This document shows positions 46,993 through 57,600 of a stretch of DNA of 64,000 nucleotides, piece after piece. The translations under genes were made by a program, and so were the position numbers. The stretch is from Phoronis australis. Its lineage: Eukaryota; Phoronida; Phoronidae. The stretch is from the NCBI GenBank assembly GCA_002633005.1, contig NMRA01000245.1, positions 1-64,000 on the forward strand, read 5' to 3'. The notes below the pieces were generated by a model that did not search any database, was not told the origin of the DNA, and saw only the letters and a list, made by a program, of their open reading frames with translations. Numbering within the stretch: the stretch's first letter is position 1; each line of letters opens with the position of its first letter.

Positions 46993-47136
46993 TTAATAAA
47001 GGTGCATTGTCGTTTTTACAGGCTGAGAACGCATTTTTGGGGTCAGGATAGACTTCTAAAAGTTATTGGCTTTTACTTGCCGAGCAATAAAACAACAAAA
47101 TCCGTTATTTTGTGATTTTATTGCAAGACAATTGAT
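46993..47136 (+). mobile_element. TTAA-type MITE (ACATTGTCG family), partial
   Basis: TTAATAAAGGTGCATTGTCG, then TTTTTAC-GGC-GAGAACGCATTTTTGG, matches the left half of 36862-37165. No right end is seen. Confidence 0.68.
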
Positions 47137-47747
47137 GAAATGAAGGCCGATGTGTTACTATTTAAACATACTAAAATTCTCTGCCATTTGTGAAATTTGG
47201 CTCTGCTGTAAAGCCTTCGTCAGCTTCTGCGAAGCTAGGGAGTGCGATTCTGCGTTGCTGCTATTTTTCTGCAAAATTACTTCCCTCGCCAAGAATGTGC
47301 GTTTAAAGTGGCTACAGAAAGCTATGAGAAATTCACCTTGGTTAAAAGTAGAGGGAAGTGTGCAAAAGACAAAACCGATCTTTAAGTCTGGAGGGGTTTC
47401 AAATCCGCGTTCTATAAAAGAAGCAAATTTGATTTAATAGACCAGCTACTACCATGATTTTGCTTTCAAGTTGTTCCTTACTCGATCACCCGAGGGAGAA
47501 GTGATATCTGGGTTAGCAAAAACTCACAGTTTGTTATTTCTTGAAGCCACATTTGACAAATAAAATGAAACGTCTCCAAGCCAACTTTTAGAGAATTGTC
47601 TCAATCAATGACGAACTGTCAGTTTATTCGAATCCCTGAAGTCATCGCTTATTTACTTAGGAACAATTTGCCGGGAACCAATTCCATAACGGTGAGTGGT
47701 CTCAATCAAAAGTTGTTTTCTGTGATAGAAAGTGTGTTTACTGTCGC
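47137..47747. other. Non-coding stretch with an unassigned 95-codon frame
   Basis: The frame 47150-47437 (+) is cysteine-rich at its start and basic at its end but matches no family I know; no splice evidence. Confidence 0.35.
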
Positions 47748-47960
47748 TTAAAGAGGCATTAAACCTATTTGTTTTGTAAAGAAACTAGAGCAGATTTAGA
47801 CCGCCCAGCGTTACGAAATTGGTCTTTGTTTAGAGGCGATCTCTGATCTGAAAGTTCGTTTTTTATTCAGACCAAGGGACGATTTGAGATCAATGTAAGA
47901 ACGGTGCGTGGCCTAAATTTGTAATTTTCAACAGAAAGCATGGGTTCAGTGCCGCTTTAA
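47748..47960 (+). mobile_element. TTAA-type MITE, 213 bp
   Basis: TTAA at 47748-47751 and 47957-47960 bound it. The left end TTAAAGAGGCATTAAACC and the complement of the right end, TTAAAGCGGCACTGAACC, differ at only three of 18 positions. It is non-coding and related at the right end to 30290-30404. Confidence 0.88.
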
Positions 47961-48129
47961 TTTATTGTATTCGAATTTTAAGAATGTGAAATTTACCTGC
48001 TTCCACTGGTTCAACTCCAACGTCCCTATTTGTTTCCGAAACGACACTCGGGAAATCTTGTCCTCTTTGGTCAGCGAGTGTGTTTTTTACATGGTTTCAT
48101 GTCTTCTCAAACTTGTGTTGATTAGTGCT

Positions 48130-48395
48130 CATGCGTGCACCCTGACTAAAAATGGGGGCTCGAATTCTTGAGAATGTGGACCTTTTACTAACATTCACGG
48201 GGTACGTTCCGACCTAAGAATTGTGCATTGGCCGAATTTTGGTAGTACCTGCCTTTGTAGTTGAACTTTTCTAGTTTTTTTTTTTTTGGAGTTTTTTGTT
48301 TCTCTGACTGAGGCGGACCTTTTTGCCCAGTTTGCCGAACGGAAGGCTCTTTGGAGCCCCAGGACCCCTCTCCCCCTCCCCTGGATGCGCGCATG
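48130..48395 (-). mobile_element. Family B MITE, inverted copy
   Basis: The ends CATGCGTGCACCC and GGATGCGCGCATG bound it. The flanks GTGCT and ATGCT agree at four of five bases, consistent with an eroded 5-bp duplication. It contains a 12-base T run. It corresponds to the complement of 45548-45811. Confidence 0.9.
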
Positions 48396-48663
48396 ATGCT
48401 CAAAAGTTTTATAATTTCTGGCGACCACGTGTCAGTGATATCCGTTCAAAGTCTCATGGTGAGAGTCCTCCGACCTGATAGGCTAAATCTAGTTTGTTTA
48501 TGTACGTTAGCAGACACTTTGGAATAAAAACCAAGAAGGAATTTGTCAAAATTGTAATAGGATAAAAACCTACACTTCACCAAGTATCAATACACTATCT
48601 AGCTGAACATAAGCACATGTCGATGTAATCCTGTAAGTTTCAAGAGCTGCTTTTTAAGGTAAA

Positions 48664-48809
48664 CAGGGGCGAATCCAGGATTTTGAGTTAGGGAGGGGCA
48701 GAGCAGAGTATTAGCCAGGATTTTACCCTTCAAACCTTCGCACCCCCGAATCTGGGAGAATTTTAGGGGGCATGGACCCCTTGCCCCCCCCCCTCTAAAT
48801 CCGCCACTG
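48664..48809 (+). mobile_element. Family A MITE
   Basis: It runs CAGGGGCGAATCCAGG to CTAAATCCGCCACTG. The flanks GTAAA and GTTAA agree at four of five bases. Its uninterrupted middle (GCAGAGCAGAGTATTAGCC, CCTTCGCACCCCCG) shows what the nested copy at 8772 looked like before interruption. Confidence 0.9.
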
Positions 48810-49117
48810 GTTAAAGCTGAATTTCGCCCTGTTTAACTGGCCAATAAACCAAAATCGCCCTTCTTACTCTCATGACACCAATCTCATAACATTTCTTGCC
48901 ATAGTTGGATTTTAGTTCCGTTACCAACAAGAACATCGAAACCATCATGACTTATAGAAACGCTTCAGAGAGTTAGGGTTGACCAACTCTCAAATTTGAG
49001 GATTAGACAATGGGCCATACATGTATGCATTGCTTATGACTTGAGTTGACGGCTCATTCGGTAACATTTCAATATGGGATAAGCGTGGTTATGATTTTAA
49101 ACCCCAAAGAGCTTGTG
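48810..49117. other. Non-coding stretch
   Basis: Nothing recognised. Confidence 0.45.
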
Positions 49118-49864
49118 TTAAAGGAGCATGCCACCCAAAAAACAACCTAATTTGTATCAATTTAGATCGAGTAGTTCTACTCCACAACGACACGTACGGT
49201 TGCGTTACCTGACACCTGACGGCAGACGGAGGTGTTGAAAATATCCAATGACGTCATCGGTTTCACACGCAGTCTGTTCAGCAGTTCACAACACGGGTTA
49301 CTTGTGTCAGCTTATCGCTTGAAATCATCGTTTAACACCAATAAATAATCAAACTTCGATGTAAAACCCTTAAAAATACACCGAGTTCTTATAAAAAACG
49401 TGATGTTTCATTTCGCTCTTACGGATTTATTGGACACACCGTAGCCTACAAAGTTCGGCAGGCCACCTAGGTCCGTAGCGGCAGCAGTTTGGGGTCTGTT
49501 CGGAGATAATTTCGAAGTATTTTCCGGGAGATACAGACAGGAGAACCTAGATCTGTGTTGTTTAGACTTGTGATTTTTTTAGTTCTAAACACAAAACGCT
49601 TGTTATCCTGGCCAGTGGCTCGGAGCCCGATCAGGCCCGTCGCGGCCGCCCGGGATGGACTGTCGTTGCCGCGGCCAGTGGCTCGGAAACTGATCAGACA
49701 TCACGAACATAAACCAGCCAAAGTTCAGGAGAAACTAAACTTCAGTCAAAAAAAAACTATACTAGTGAGCCAAAGTAATGTTCACCTGATTATGTTGGTG
49801 AATTAACCACGAAACTGCAAATCTACTTACTCGTCGGGGGCCGCGAATTCAGGTTCCGCTTTAA
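49118..49864 (+). mobile_element. TTAA-type element, 747 bp, GC-rich interior
   Basis: TTAAAGGAGCATGCCACCC at the left and CAGGTTCCGCTTTAA at the right are inverted relatives, each at a TTAA. The interior has a duplicated phrase GGCCAGTGGCTCGGA (about 49609 and 49673). An 83-codon frame at 49555-49806 lies in the right part and shows no transposase motif. Confidence 0.75.
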
Positions 49865-50230
49865 GTTGGCCACAGCACCGTCAGGGCAGAAGTTGTATAT
49901 TGACAATCATTATTTGAGTAATGTAAATGTAAATAAAGATTTCCCTAACACCTGGACGTGGGATGGAAATCAAGTTGTTTCACAACAGTTTCTGCTAGCA
50001 AACACTAAATTAGCATGAGCTCACACGGCCTAGGTGTCCCGTCAATTAGTTTTATTGCACCAAAGCCGGTAACGCAGTGATTTATTCATTGCTAGCTTTT
50101 GCACTCACGAACACTCCAAAGGCATTACAAATTGCATCTAATGAGACAGACTTTTTTTCAGTTTTATATAAATATTGGTTAGGGTGAGAATAATCATTTT
50201 GGAACAGAACGCTCAGCAATAAACGCCAAC
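49865..50230. other. Non-coding stretch
   Basis: Nothing recognised. Confidence 0.45.
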
Positions 50231-50401
50231 ATGGCAACCGTCGCAATCCTGACTTAGGACGAGCTAGAGCTCATCGGTCCCGACATCGCTGGTGGATCGT
50301 TAAGTTTTACAGGCTATCAGTTCGAACAGGAATACAGTGATGAAGAAGTACTAGAGAGGCGCCGTGAACAAGCTCAGACAACGGAACGTATGGAGTTATT
50401 T
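50231..50401 (+). pseudogene. P2X7-C-terminus-like exon fragment with an in-frame stop
   Basis: From the ATG at 50231 the frame reads MATVAILT, then TAG, then DELELIGPDIAGGSLSFTGY, then the motif YQFEQEYSDEE followed by ERRREQAQ. The pattern Y-x-FEP-x-YSDEE with a basic tail is the start of a domain related to the C-terminal 'ballast' of P2X7 receptors. It is found in many multi-copy invertebrate proteins, often with THAP domains. The reading ends at a donor-like ATTTG|GTAAGC (50402). The Cys-rich remainder that should follow is not seen downstream. The stop makes a pseudogene likely unless translation starts later. Confidence 0.5.
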
Positions 50402-50769
50402 GGTAAGCCGGCATTCGTCAGGCACTGTCGACGTCTGCAGGCCACAGACACCGTACGGAGATGTTTCACGGCCTCATACTTGCTATTTACAGCGTACATT
50501 TCATTCTTCACTACCATGAGTCACTTCCTAAGCATTTCGGACTCTCGAGGAAGTAAAAAACGATATACGAACTTTCCTCGCAGCTGCTTAGTAATTCGGG
50601 CAAGCGAGAACGATGCACCGCAACATAGCGGCATTCACTCTGCATATGAACCACTGACGTCGCTAGCGTCGTTTCTCACCTTCCTCACAGGTTAACGCGA
50701 CACCTCTTGACAAGGTTAGCGAGGCGATGTGGATATAGACCGATTAAGACGGCAAAAACGACTACTTAG
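50402..50769. other. Stretch between P2X7-like fragment and inverted-arm element
   Basis: The open frame running through 50390-50695 is probably intron or decay; no motif seen after the donor-like site. Confidence 0.4.
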
Positions 50770-51051
50770 AGGCGAAGGCAACCTTTTTCCATGTCATTTA
50801 GAGCTAAAATAAGGTTGGTTGGTTATCCTAGACATATTTTCCACTTAATTACAGCTTTTCGTAATTTTATTAATTACTCGTCCGCTACTCCGGAAGTGAC
50901 GTTTTAGGAGGCAAGCATTTCGCGCCAATTTCTTTTCATATAGTCTGACTGTGAGAGCTGCCGAGTCAGTCATTGTTCTACCTCGGTTGTGTTAAGTTCC
51001 GTCGTCGTTTGCTTTCATTTACTAGTCAGTCAACATGCCACACTGTTGCTG

Positions 51052-51083
51052 NNNNNNNNNNNNNNNNNNNNNNNNNNNNNNNN
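51052..51083. other. Assembly gap (32 N)
   Basis: Unknown bases inside the inverted-arm element, directly after the minus-strand coding-like segment. Confidence 1.
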
Positions 51084-51192
51084 CACCCACCGAATGTCCG
51101 TGAAAGAATTCCTCGTCACCACTGCTGTGAACAAGGTCTCCGTCACTCACACTACTGTCACTGTGATACGGGTCACCGACTCCAGCCATTTT
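51084..51192 (-). CDS. Putative N-terminal exon of an acidic, serine-rich protein
   Basis: Minus-strand reading from the ATG at 51190-51192 gives MAGVGDPYHSDSSVSDGD, then LVHSSGDEEFFHGHSVG, running into the gap. It is Ser/Asp/Glu-rich with a D-EEFF patch, suggesting a disordered acidic N-terminus. The frame closes soon after the gap, so the gap may hide a splice donor. It lies wholly between the two inverted arms, so it may belong to the element, either as an element protein or as a captured host exon. No family is identified. The start was chosen as the first ATG in a clean frame; an upstream ATG 12 bases earlier is possible. Confidence 0.3.
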
Positions 51193-51533
51193 CAGCTTAC
51201 AACACACTAAACAATCCCTAAATCCAACGTAGTTTAGTTCTCTACTAACCTATCTTGCTGCAGAATACTCGCCGATGGGAAGTGATGGCGACAATTGTTG
51301 AAAAACAGTACAAAACAAAAGTAGAATAGAACAGATTCGCACGGTAAAGTCAACGCAAAACCAAGTGGCGAGAAACGCTTGCCTCCTAAAACGTCACTTC
51401 CGGAGTATCGAACGAGTAATTAATAAAATTACGAAAAGCTGTAATTAAGTGGAAAATATGTCTAGGATCACCAACCAACCTTATTTTAGCTCAAAATGAC
51501 ATGGAAAAAGGTTGCCTTCGCCTTTAAATCGGG

Positions 51534-53395
51534 TGGCATTCTTCTTTAAGAACTCAACATTGATATCTGGAACTGCACAACGTGTAGCTTTAAATATTAG
51601 ATTTCGTTAACTAGGTACTTTTCGGGGTTGTTTAACGTAAGGCAAAACCGGACCCTGCCAAGTACATGTGGGTCAGCATATCCCCCTTATAACTTAGCAA
51701 CATGGAAGAAAACCCGCACTTTTTCAGGTGAAACCCTTTTATGGGTCGCAGAATATTTACTATTGTTATTGTATTTTCAGAGACAGACACGTGCAGAGAA
51801 ATTGAGAAACAGAGAAAGAAAGAAAGAAACAGGATTTGAAAACAATTTATATCAGGATAATGCTGGGGTGAAGTTCAGGGGGTCCGGACCTTTCTCTTTT
51901 TATCTAAAGCGACTAAATAAAACCGTGGGAAAAATAGACGATTTTTATTTTTCTTCATGTTTATAGGCGGCTGGCTGCAGAGATCAAGACACTTAATTTC
52001 ATTAACAGTTTTTTATTCATTATTTGTGATATAGAATTCTCTTCAGAATCAGAAACCTGTCGTTTTACTTGAACCTCCTCTTTCGCAAAAAGCTGGATCC
52101 CCATTTATTATTCAACCAGATATACAATGACTATGAGAATACATGCACGTGCTAGGTATCATTAGTATGTTTACAATAAGATTAAAAAATACTGGATTGC
52201 GATATACATGCGCAGAATTAGTCAAGACATCCGGCTAGAATTCTTGCCACAAACAGAGAACCCTAATCATGCACCGTCCAATTATCACAAAAACATAAAC
52301 AAGGTTACCGTGAAACGTAGAGACAGTCAGCAATGTGCCGGAACACGGGAAGGACGATGTCTAAAGTACTAAGTACTAATGCAATGCCGCCACCTTTGGA
52401 AGAAAAAGAAACTAACTAGACTTAATTCTGAATACTCGATCGCCGTCTCAATTATCACTCTGTGCACAAGACATTTAAGAAAGTAATCCCTTCAGAAAGT
52501 CTTATTATGGGTTTGCAGTAACACAAATGGTAGGTACGGCACTGAGGGCAAAAACAATAACAATTGACTTCAAGCATTAGCAGTGTCACTTGGGGTAAAT
52601 ACCCGTACCCAGCATGTCACTTGGAGGGGTGCGAAGCTAAAGGAAGGCGGACCAAACCAGGACTTCAATCACCGATAAACTACTAGCCTCGTCACATGAG
52701 AACCCCCGCATAATTCACGCGAGGTTAGCTTATGTTTTTTATTATGCATTGATCAAAACTATTCATCACTGGAAATGAACAAAAAAATAAGAAAAAATAT
52801 CCAATTTTTGTGTATGTAGTGAGAGGCAGTGTTCAAGGTAATTTGTTAGTCCTGTGGCTTCTTGGCTCTTATTTAACTCCTCTTAGGCTATGCTACGTGA
52901 CATTTTCTGAGTTACAATGGAAATTGAAATCAGAGGAATGACGTCAAACTATGTCTATAATGAAGCACCTAGCTAATTGTGAGCAAAGATGCACAGCGAG
53001 TTCAGTTGAATTGTTGTAGACAGCACTTTAAACAACTGAATAGCTTTTAATACCACTACTTTTCCCAAAATATCAGGCAATAAAAGCTAATATGTCAAAC
53101 TCTAAAAATATTCACATGGTCGCAATACGTTGTGTTTCTAACTAATTTGAACATGAGATATTAGCGTGCAACTAGCTCCTGCGACTTTAATGACTGCTGA
53201 TAAACATTCATTTCCACAAGCGAAAAGTATTTTTTAATAAAACAGCATTACGAAGGTAATCGAAAGTGTACAGGTACAGGTAGATGAATATGAATTCATC
53301 CCACTTCCTAAGGTGGACCCCCAAATCTCGTTGGCGGGGGGGCAGGTTCGCACCCGTCTCCTGCAGTGGACTGGTGTGTCTCAATAGTGATGAGT
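51534..53395. other. Non-coding stretch with one unassigned open frame
   Basis: A 112-codon frame at 51628-51966 (+) includes a basic REKLRNRERKKE-like patch from an AGAAAGA-rich tract; no family recognised. Nothing else supported. Confidence 0.4.
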
Positions 53396-53450
53396 ACAAC
53401 AAACAACAACACAACAAACAACAACACAACAACACAACAAACAGCGAAAC
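53396..53450. repeat. (CAACAA/CAACACAACAA)n satellite
   Basis: CAACAAACAACAACA units are repeated about four times with small length variants. Confidence 0.92.
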
Positions 53451-53579
53451 GTTTACTCAAAACTCATAGGGTCACTGGCCCACAGTTCAACATATTAATA
53501 TACAAACAGTATAATCTCGCCATATCATTAAATACTCACTTCGTTCCTAATTGCCATTGCTTGTTGAATGAAGGATGCT

Positions 53580-54350
53580 GTATTTCTTAAAACATACAGA
53601 GAATCTGAACCTAAGAGTGCTTTAATGTTTCTATTTCTAACAATTCATTGTGGTAATAAATATTTCCGTAGGTCTGCAAGAACAGGACAATCAAATAAAA
53701 AGTGTATCTCTGTTTCAAGTTCATCGGTGTTACAAATTCTTTCTGGTCGCGGTATATTGTTTCTCATAGCTAACTCAGTCATAACATGATGCGTCGAGCA
53801 CTTCAAATTTGATATTGCAAATACTTGATTTAAAGACAGGCTACAACATAAATACTTTTCACATGTTAATTCAGATTTAATTGAATGGTAAAAATTACAT
53901 TTATCCGTATTTGCAAGTGAAGACGACCACAATTGAAAATTCATTCCCTAAGTCTTTGCTTAAAAGAAATTTAAAAAATCGTTTCATCACAAACACCTTG
54001 TTGCAACCAAGCACACCCAAACTCGGTTGTAAATAATACATTTTTACTAAGGTACACCAGTTATTTTGACCTTTCAAATCTTTTTCACGCAGCATTATGT
54101 AACATTATTTTGGCAATCTGTCGTCATTCATTTTCAAACATTTCAAGTAGTACTTTAAAATGGGTTTGCACATACATGTCAAACACAAATCAAAACGTCC
54201 ACATTCACCTTTTGCAATAACATTTGTTGTCTTGATACCTGTACGTAATAACCATTTACAAAACGCAAGCTGAACACTTTCTATTTCCTTCCTGTAGGTT
54301 GTACCCCACAATTCTGCACCATAAAACAAAATAGGTGCCACCATAGAATC
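53580..54350 (-). pseudogene. 5'-truncated LINE, C-terminal region
   Basis: Minus-strand frames match the region after RT. YGAELWG..YRKEIE (near 54320) and FCKWLLRTG are followed by a GRFDL block. After a stop comes a linker (LPSLGVLGCNKV). Then come ELTCEKYL (53865), FRCS/LKCSTHHVM and the C-terminal knuckle RPERICN..E.E.E.HFLFDCPVLADLR (53745-53665), typical of CR1/L2-like elements. Stops and shifts separate the blocks, so it is inactive. Its truncated end lies only ~270 bp upstream of the SOAT start codon, in the opposite orientation. Confidence 0.85.
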
Positions 54351-54617
54351 AAAAATTATGTTATTTTTACATTTCTATTTGGTCCCATTTTGAATAAATA
54401 ACACTGATGAGAACAAGGCAACCAGGTTTCGATTACTTATTACTCGTTTTTATGCTCTTGGTCCAAGGCAAAAAGGGTCAGTCTTCCGTCGCTTGACTGG
54501 CTTTTGAAGTAAACGGTGTTACGAAAGTGGGTTGATTTACGCACGACTAAACGACCAAGCTCGATGTATGTGATGTGCTTCCGATAGGAGTCTCCTGCTC
54601 CGCAACCGGTCAAGAAA
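54351..54617 (+). promoter_or_regulatory. Presumed SOAT promoter and 5'UTR
   Basis: This is the ~270 bp between the LINE fragment and the SOAT start codon. There is no clear TATA box. ACTTCCGATAGGAGTC and CGCAACCGG lie close to the ATG. The transcription start cannot be placed. An upstream non-coding exon farther left is possible. Confidence 0.3.
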
Positions 54618-54684
54618 ATGGCTGATTTTGAGACAGATGAGCTTCAACGTGTAAACAAAAGATTCGAAAACGGGATTCACTCAG
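54618..54684 (+). CDS. SOAT: SOAT exon 1 (start codon)
   Basis: The ATG at 54618 sits in a strong context (AAGAAAATGG). It encodes MADFETDELQRVNKRFENG plus three residues and leaves one base (phase 1) at ACTCAG|GTTTGG. The donor is weaker than the others. However, the frame meets TAA at 54708, and joining here to exon 2 keeps the frame open and regenerates an Ala codon. This exon is the least certain of the six. Confidence 0.68.
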
Positions 54685-57600
54685 GTTTGGAAGTTGTTAA
54701 CTGTCCATAAATGAAACAGAAGTATTTTAGGAGCTTAAAATAAGTCATAAGTGGCTGATTGATAGTTTCAATTCACCAAAGAATCCAACGTGACGGTGAG
54801 GAATACGTGTCGTCGTTGTTGTGTTCGTCGTTGACAAATTGAAGTGAAGCATTTTTGGTCCATCAGTCCTCCTTCTAGGGGTAGAGTTGGTGGCCCTTTT
54901 GTGTATTCGGTTAAACGATAGATATCGGCAACAGCTGGTGACATCTTTGCGAAATTTACTGAAAACCAGAAATCCCAGCAAATTTTCCTGCCTATAAACT
55001 TTACTCTCTGATGGCCTGATGCAATACTCAGTCTTGTTGAGCTTGTTGTAATGTCTTGATCGTCACTGCTCATTTATAGCGTTCCCTGATTGAGAGAACT
55101 TGTTTCATCTGCTGAGTAGTGGACTTGATCTTCAGTGATCAGTGATCCTCGTTCTGTGACTCAGAGACCTCTGTGTACCCAACCATGCTCTCTTCAGCAA
55201 GACAATTTCTATTTGAATGTATTAGAGATGTATTGTCGACATTACTCACTTGGAGAACCCATACACAACTCTGCTCAGGTCTGGTGATGAAGTGACAAGT
55301 TTTGCCTGGTCACAGCAACCTAGTTCCAGCCAGCAGGAGTCAACTCCAGTCAAGTGGACAATTTTTTGATACTAATGAATATCCCAAGCGCATACCATGT
55401 GCGGTGAAACTGTGGGTGCATTTCATTACTAGTAACTTTGCATTTATCATGTTCCATTTTTCAAAGACTGATTAAGTTAATTACTTTACTGCAAGTAATG
55501 GAAAGTTTACCAAAAGTTGTATTATGACATCTTCATAGTACAATCCATGTTCAGGGGCGGATCCAGGATTTTTAATTAGGAGAGGTCAGGACAGATTATT
55601 AGCCAGGATTTTGCCCGTGAGACATTCGCATCCCCGAATTTTCAAATGGGAGAGTTTTAGGGGGGCCATGCCCCCTTGGCCCCCTCTAAATCCACGGCTG
55701 ATGCTAATCATAGTCTAAAATTTCATTGATCTATATTTTTGATTAAGAAATTGACAAATTAGAAGTTAACTTATCAGCCATATTGTGTATTAAATAAGTG
55801 TAGAATTGCCATCCACGTGTACTGAACAACCACAGAGCCTTTTTTAAAATGTGAAAGTAAATAGCAAACAGGATTGTCAACTCAACACAATACCAGTTTG
55901 TAAAGTGCTGTCCAAACACAGACTTGCCCTAGAACAAGTTACTCCTGGAACGAGTTTTTGCTAGGTTTGGAGTCTGTATGGACAATATTTAAACTAGCTC
56001 AACTTACCTCACTTGTGACAACTTACTCCACCTTATCAAGGTGGGGCAACTTGTTCTAGGGTAACTTGGGCCACTTTTAATTCATGTGTGGTCGCAAAAT
56101 TGAAGTAGGAGGGAAGTAATGATTAGCTGTAGTTACATGAACAGACGAGTTTTCTCTTGTGCGGTGTATTGGCATTAGCTGTTCATTGTCGAGCACAGAG
56201 CGACAACTTCCGCCCTTACCCTTGTTATGTAGTATGTGTGCGTGTGGACGCTCCACTTAAAAGTGGGGTAAGTTGCACAAGTTCTGGGGTAGGCTGTGTG
56301 TGGACGGCACTGTAGTTGGCCTCGTGACTGTAGGTGTTTAGCACTTCCTTTGTTTGGTTCTGAACACCTGCTTAACCAATATTAAATGAGGTGTGACTTT
56401 TTGTTTGGTTTAACCAACCATTCGCGTGTTGGCCGTGAATCATGTCTGAAATTCAAGACATATAAATCAAAATGGTGATCCCAGTATTGTTTGTAATAAA
56501 TTACCTGGAACTTTAATGTCTCTTAAACAAAAACGTTTTCGCACAAAAGAATTTAAATTTAATAAATATAAACATCATGAACCACTGTGATGACAAATGG
56601 TAAGCCTCAGAAAAACAGAGATTTGGCAATTATTAATTTTGCAATTATTTTTGTCCCAAATTGAAGATCAGTTGCCATACTGTCAGTATGGGTAACCATA
56701 GTAACCATATAGCTGTCTGTTATCAGTCCTCAATATCTAATGTTAACTTTTAGCATAACGTGTCTTCACTGCCCCCTGTAGGTGAGTGATGAACAGCGAG
56801 GTCGCTGAGTGTCATGTTTAGCTTGTCTTTGTTGTTATTGTAGCTTCAATCAAGTGTCAAAATGAGGTGAAGAAGCATATTACATATGGACAGCTACGTC
56901 ACAAGGCCTCCGTAAGTCTCACGCTTTCAGTTTCAACATTTTAAAGTTGTGTAGGACCTTTTTGACAAATATCTACAAAACTACAAAAACTATTTACGTA
57001 AATGAAAGTTAAAAGCCTGTGGAAAGTAATTTTTGACTATATCAGTCTGCCGTTAATTGGGTCATGTGTCCATGTTTTTTAGTAATGTTTAGCAAAAAAG
57101 AAAGGTAAATTCACACAAAACAGCAGTAGCAATAACATGACCTAATTTCATGTAATATAATTTTTCAAGATGAAATCTCAAAAATGCTGTCATCATAGTT
57201 TTCGAAGTTTATGATTTTGTTTTACGCGGGTTTTAATTTTCCGTGAAAATCATGTAAACCTCTCATGCCTAAGTGGGACAGTTTAAGTCCGCTCCTGGCA
57301 GCGCTTTGGATAACGGTGTATGAAGCTCAGTGTGTGAACGTTTCATGAGGATCCCATCAGCCATTTCTGAGATATGTTGTTCCAAAAAAACCAAATCTGG
57401 ACACGGTCCTAGATAGCCTTAAGGATTTCATCAGTTTGGAAACTGTGCCCATCATATGGTAATACCTGGCTTTCTTAAACAGTGATCTTTATGGCCAGCC
57501 CCCGTTAATGTATGCAGTCTTTCCTGTCAGGAAGCTGAACAAACTTACTTTCCAAGTTTTGTAAAATTTTGGCTTAATTCCAACTTTTTGTTTGTTCGTA

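Larger units (their letters stand above)
50770..51533. mobile_element. Element with ~160-bp terminal inverted repeats
   Basis: The left arm 50770-50927 begins AGGCGAAGGCAACC and contains ACTCCGGAAGTGACGTTTTA. It is the inverted complement of the right arm 51366-51533, which ends GGTTGCCTTCGCCT. Arm identity is high, with few changes and indels. TTA lies one base before the left arm and TTA directly after the right arm, which would fit a PIF/Harbinger-type 3-bp target, but this is tentative. The ~440-base interior holds a minus-strand coding-like segment and a small gap. Confidence 0.82.
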
